NCBI GenBank assembly: GCA_016200385.1
Contig: JACQEV010000186.1
Coordinates: 1 to 7,114, forward strand
Source of the DNA: Candidatus Methylomirabilota bacterium
Lineage (GTDB): Bacteria > Methylomirabilota > Methylomirabilia > Methylomirabilales > Methylomirabilaceae
Length of the DNA stretch: 7,114 bases
Direction: 5' to 3'
Below, one piece after another: positions 4,138 through 7,114 of the stretch; position 1 is the stretch's first letter, and every line of letters begins with the position of its first letter. The position numbers and the translations under genes were made by a program. Under the pieces are notes generated by a model. That model worked only from the letters and a program-made list of their open reading frames with translations, was not told the DNA's origin and made no database searches.

Positions 4138-6237
4138 TCACTGGTTGGGGGCCTGGGGCGGGGCGACTTTTTCACGTGTCTGCGGCAATGCGGAATTGAT
4201 TGCTGAGAGCGCAGAGGCTGAAGGAATCAATGGGGGCCCCTCATGCCCTTTGATGAAATACTCCCGAAAAGCCTCGGGATCACCCGTCGAGGTCGTTTGC
4301 CCTGTTTTCCGGTTCACCAAAGCCTGGTACACCCCCGGGGGCTGCGGGAACTCTTCCACGGGGCTGTTGCCAAGACTCTGCTTCATGAAATCAACCCAGA
4401 TGGGCCCGGCGATCTTTCCCGCTGTCTCGTGAGAGCCGAGCGAGCGGTGTTGATCATAGCCGAGCCAGACTCCCGCGGCGAGGCTTGGGGTGTAGCCGAG
4501 AAACCATAAATCCTCGGCATCTTGAGTCGTCCCCGTCTTGGCCGCCACGGGCCGTCCGAGGCGTTGGGCCACCTTGCCTGTTCCCCGTGTGACGACCCCC
4601 TCCAGAACCGAGGTCAGTACGAATGCCACGTCTTCACTCACCTCTTGTCGTGGTGCTGCAGCCTGCTCTTCTAGGATGACGTCACCAGGGCCCACCACGC
4701 GGCGGATGGCAAGCGGTGGCGCAAGGATACCTCGATCGGCAAACCCTTGATAGGCCGATGTCAGTTCCAGGAGGCTCATGTCCGACACGCCCAACGCGAT
4801 TGCATATTCGCGCCGGAGCTCCGAGGTTGCCCCGAGCCGGCGAGTCAGATCGATCACTGGATCGACGCCAATCTGTGCAATGAGGCGGACCGTCGGGACG
4901 TTGATCGACTCTTCCAGCGCCCGGCGGAGCGTCACCGGACCACGGTACTGCCGGTCCAGATTCTCCGGCGCCCAGACTTCGCTTCTGCCCCCGATACCGA
5001 TCTCGAAGTGAATCGGAGAATCGTCGAGCAAGGTCGCTGGTGTCAGACCCTGCTCGAAGGCTGCTGCATAGACAAATGGCTTGAAGGCTGAGCCGGGTTG
5101 GCGCCGCGCCTGGACCGCCCTGTTGAACTGACTCCGGCCGTAGTCCGAGCCGCCCACCATCGCCTTGATTTCGCCAGTCCGCGCATCGAGCGCAATCAGG
5201 GCCCCTTCCAAGGCCGCATTGCCGCCTGGTTTCCGTGCGTTCTTCTGCCGGACAAGGGACGCAATGCCACGACCGATGGCGCTCACCGCCGCCCGCTGCA
5301 TGCCGGAATTCAAGGTGGTGTAAATCTTCAACCCACCCTCCCGCACGAGGACCGGTCCGAGACGCGCGTCAAGCTGCTGCCGGACGTAATCGACAAACCA
5401 GGGCGCCATACCTCTCGACCGAAACAGCGGATTCACCGAGACGGGCGTCCGGCTTGCGGCGCGCGCCTGCGCCTTCCTGAGGACGCGTGTCGCAAGCATA
5501 CGGTCCAGAACGTACTGCCGGCGCGCCCTTGCACGCTTCAGGTCAATCAGTGGGGAGTATCGCCCGGGGGCCCGCGGGAGCCCGGCTAGAAGCGCAGCCT
5601 CTGGGAGGGTCAGCTCCGCGACGTTCTTGCTGAAGTAGGTTCTGGCTGCGGCTTCCACGCCATATGCTCCATGGCCGAAGTAGATGCAGTTGAGGTACAT
5701 CTCCAGGATCTGGTCCTTCGTGTAGTGGCGCTCAATCTCCCTTGCAAGCTCCAATTCTCTCACTTTCCGGCCGAGGGTTCGTTCGTGGCTTAGGAAGAGG
5801 GTCTTGGCGAGTTGCTGGGTGATCGTGCTGCCCCCTTCCTTCACCTGAACGGCCATCAAATTTTTGATCGTCGCTCTGGCCATGCCCCTCAAATCGATCG
5901 CCCCATGCTGATAAAAGCGCGCATCCTCGGCGGCGATGATGGCCTGTCGCAAATGCATCGGAATCGTGGACAGAGGGACGAAGACGCGGTACTCCGGGAC
6001 GATGGCGGCGAACGCTTGACCTTCATCGTCATAGAGGAGGCTCGGCTCACCAGGCTGGAAGAGCGACAGCTCAAGCAGATGGGGAAGGTCCTCCACTCTT
6101 GCCGGAGTGGCACCCCACGTGGAAGAGGAAAGCGACACCATCACGAACAGGGTGACGAATATCGCTTCCCATCCTGGTCTGTGGCCCTTCTTAGGGTTCG
6201 AACATCGAGCTTGACGATTGCGAGTGAGAGGCGGCAT
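4138..6237 (-). CDS. Penicillin-binding protein 1A (bifunctional transglycosylase/transpeptidase)
   Basis: A class A PBP that polymerises lipid II glycan strands and crosslinks the peptides on the outer face of the inner membrane. With the ATG at 6235-6237 it has 699 residues: a short basic cytoplasmic tail, one membrane anchor at about 24-42 (AIFVTLFVMVSLSSS), then a GT51 domain with EDARFYQHGAID (104-115, catalytic E104), GGSTITQQLAKTLF (135-148), RKVRELELAREIE (157-169) and the EMYLNCIYFGHGAYG motif (179-193). The transpeptidase domain follows with SAFK (S383 and K386), SIN (444-446) and KTGTTQ (567-572). All signature residues are present, so it should be active. At about 700 residues it is shorter than E. 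coli PBP1a (about 850), leaving little room for an inserted OB-like domain. An in-frame GTG at 6256-6258 could add seven residues; the ATG is preferred for its AGG 4 nt upstream, but the call is uncertain. The ligase gene ends 134 nt upstream. Confidence 0.95.
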   Translation of the reverse strand: MPPLTRNRQARCSNPKKGHRPGWEAIFVTLFVMVSLSSSTWGATPARVEDLPHLLELSLFQPGEPSLLYDDEGQAFAAIVPEYRVFVPLSTIPMHLRQAIIAAEDARFYQHGAIDLRGMARATIKNLMAVQVKEGGSTITQQLAKTLFLSHERTLGRKVRELELAREIERHYTKDQILEMYLNCIYFGHGAYGVEAAARTYFSKNVAELTLPEAALLAGLPRAPGRYSPLIDLKRARARRQYVLDRMLATRVLRKAQARAASRTPVSVNPLFRSRGMAPWFVDYVRQQLDARLGPVLVREGGLKIYTTLNSGMQRAAVSAIGRGIASLVRQKNARKPGGNAALEGALIALDARTGEIKAMVGGSDYGRSQFNRAVQARRQPGSAFKPFVYAAAFEQGLTPATLLDDSPIHFEIGIGGRSEVWAPENLDRQYRGPVTLRRALEESINVPTVRLIAQIGVDPVIDLTRRLGATSELRREYAIALGVSDMSLLELTSAYQGFADRGILAPPLAIRRVVGPGDVILEEQAAAPRQEVSEDVAFVLTSVLEGVVTRGTGKVAQRLGRPVAAKTGTTQDAEDLWFLGYTPSLAAGVWLGYDQHRSLGSHETAGKIAGPIWVDFMKQSLGNSPVEEFPQPPGVYQALVNRKTGQTTSTGDPEAFREYFIKGHEGPPLIPSASALSAINSALPQTREKVAPPQAPNQ

Positions 6238-6371
6238 AGCACCTATCAAATCATACACCTCTATGAGAGATCTCGGTAAATTGGGGTTGCGGATATTCAG
6301 TGTGCCGGGCCGGTGTTACGGTTCCACGACTGGCCGTGCGGTGTGGCAGGAAAGGTCTTCCATCCTGATGA

Positions 6372-7114
6372 TTAGTCCCATCGGCGTTCATCGAGGATCT
6401 TCTTGGCTCCATCGGCGATGGTCCCCGGAGGGACCGCTTCAACAGTCGCCCGGATCTTCAACAGATCCTTGGTTTTCTCTTTCAGTTTGGCCAAGAGCGG
6501 CTCTGCCTCGACGCCGCTCGCTAGCTCCACCCGGAAGGTCATCTCGTCGTCATGTCCTCTCAGGCGCACCACAACCTGACATCGCGTGACTTCGGGGAAC
6601 GCTCCCGCCACCTCATCCACCTGTCGCGGGTGGACGAACATCCCTTTGATCTTCGTCACCTCGTCCACTCGGCCCATGATTCCCTTGAGCCGCGCGGAGG
6701 TCCTGCCGCAGGGACAGGGGTCTGTCGTGACTGCCGAGAGGTCGCCAGTCCCAAAACGGATCAGCGGATAGACCTCATCGAACAGGGTGACCACCACCTC
6801 CCCGGGTTCCCCGGCGGCAACCTCGAGGCCACTCTGCGGGTCAACGATCTGTAGGAGCAGGTCATCGGCGATATGCATCCCGGATGCCTCCTGGCACTCG
6901 TAGCCGATGAGACCCAGATCGCCGATAGCGTAGGTTTGTCTGATCAGAAGCCAATAGCGCTCTGCCATCATCTGCCGCATCGACTAGGCCATCATCGCGC
7001 CACCCAGTGACGCGACACGAAGGCAAAGGTCCCTCGCAACATCACCCCCCATCTCCTCGGCCTTGCTGATCAGCGTAGCCAGGAATGCGGCCGTCCCGAC
7101 GAATCCCGTCACCC
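6372..7114 (-). pseudogene. PaaK-type phenylacetate-CoA ligase family gene, 5' cut by window edge, in-frame stop
   Basis: The C-terminal half of an AMP-forming acyl-CoA ligase, which would activate an aromatic or similar acid to its CoA thioester with ATP. One frame runs from the window edge with VTGFVGTAAFLATLIS and ends at ASLGGAMMA before TAG (6984-6986, complement). The same frame continues at once with SMRQMMAERYWLLIRQTYA. Downstream are GDLGLIGYEC, GEVVVTLF, YPLIRFGTGDLS, PCPCGRTS, GRVDEVTKIKGMFVHPRQVDEV (split here: GRVDEV, KIKGMFVHP, RQVDEV) and the lysine-rich end GAKKILDERRWD, all matching PaaK-family C-terminal motifs. The family is usually about 430 residues, so roughly 190 residues are outside the window. 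The stop replaces one residue in a continuous alignment, which points to a nonsense mutation or base error. An ATG 3 nt past the stop (6978-6980) would permit reinitiation, but no good ribosome binding site precedes it. Confidence 0.82.
6984..6986 (-). other. In-frame amber codon interrupting the ligase gene
   Basis: TAG on the minus strand between GGAMMA and SMRQMMAERY, with the same reading frame coding on both sides. A single base change from AAG (Lys) or CAG (Gln) would explain it. No recoding element is evident. Confidence 0.8.

Noticed and set aside
3984..4175. A minus-strand open frame of 63 residues ending just before the CoA-transferase alpha start
   Set aside because: It begins inside the PBP gene in another frame and has no family resemblance. 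The position of its stop near the alpha start suggested coupling, but nothing else supports translation.
5098..5589. A 163-residue plus-strand open frame within the PBP gene
   Set aside because: A shadow of the GC-rich PBP1A coding strand; all PBP catalytic motifs are on the other strand.
6259..6371. Promoter or terminator between the ligase stop and the PBP start
   Set aside because: I found only weak hexamers and short palindromes such as GAGATCTC (6267-6274), with no good -35/-10 pair and no stem followed by a T-run.
1..7114. CRISPR array, phage genes, tRNA or rRNA
   Set aside because: No regularly spaced repeats with unique spacers, no phage structural or integrase motifs, and no tRNA- or rRNA-like sequence were recognised on either strand.

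Overview
The window looks like a piece of a GC-rich (roughly 60% by eye) Gram-negative-type bacterial chromosome. All recognisable genes lie on the minus strand, so functional order runs from the right edge to the left. The gene content is a PaaK-type acyl-CoA ligase, a class A penicillin-binding protein, a two-subunit GctAB/IpdAB-like CoA-transferase and a small zf-TFIIB protein. Together with CCCTCACCC/CCCTCTCCC intergenic repeats, this would fit an environmental lineage such as NC10/Methylomirabilota, Rokubacteria or a deltaproteobacterium-like group. That placement is an impression from protein style, not a proven assignment.

Layout from right to left. 7114-6372: the C-terminal part of a phenylacetate-CoA-ligase-family gene, whose 5' end is outside the window and whose frame is broken by an in-frame TAG at 6984-6986. 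6237-4138: an intact bifunctional PBP1A (GT51 plus transpeptidase). 3980-3063 and 3022-2240: alpha and beta subunits of a CoA-transferase, separated by 40 nt that hold four heptamer repeats. 2141-1616: a zf-TFIIB (double CxxC) protein of about 175 residues, split by a frameshift at a C6/G6 run (1847-1852). 1616-454: a complete 1163-bp IS630-family element with TA target duplication, imperfect 25-bp terminal inverted repeats and an intact DDE transposase in the same orientation as the upstream gene. 453-1: intergenic DNA with a rho-independent terminator (320-348, minus strand) and a CCCTCACCC/CCCTCTCCC hairpin repeat.

The most interesting part is the junction between the zf-TFIIB gene and the IS. 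The IS landed in the TAG stop codon of that gene, and its terminal G rebuilds the stop, so the host reading frame is unharmed. This places the transposase directly downstream of a co-directional host gene. The transposase leader carries a perfect 8-nt anti-Shine-Dalgarno copy upstream of its ribosome binding site. The predicted IS promoter lies within and next to the right inverted repeat, and its start point falls at the end of the anti-SD. Transcripts from the IS promoter should therefore leave the RBS free, while readthrough mRNA from the host gene should fold and mask it. That would be a fold-back inhibition device like those described for IS10, here in an IS630-type element.

The ligase and CoA-transferase genes suggest acyl- or aromatic-acid-CoA metabolism. 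The PBP1A between them makes peptidoglycan and has no evident functional link. Two of the five host genes are broken by single small events, so either recent gene decay or uncorrected assembly errors should be considered.
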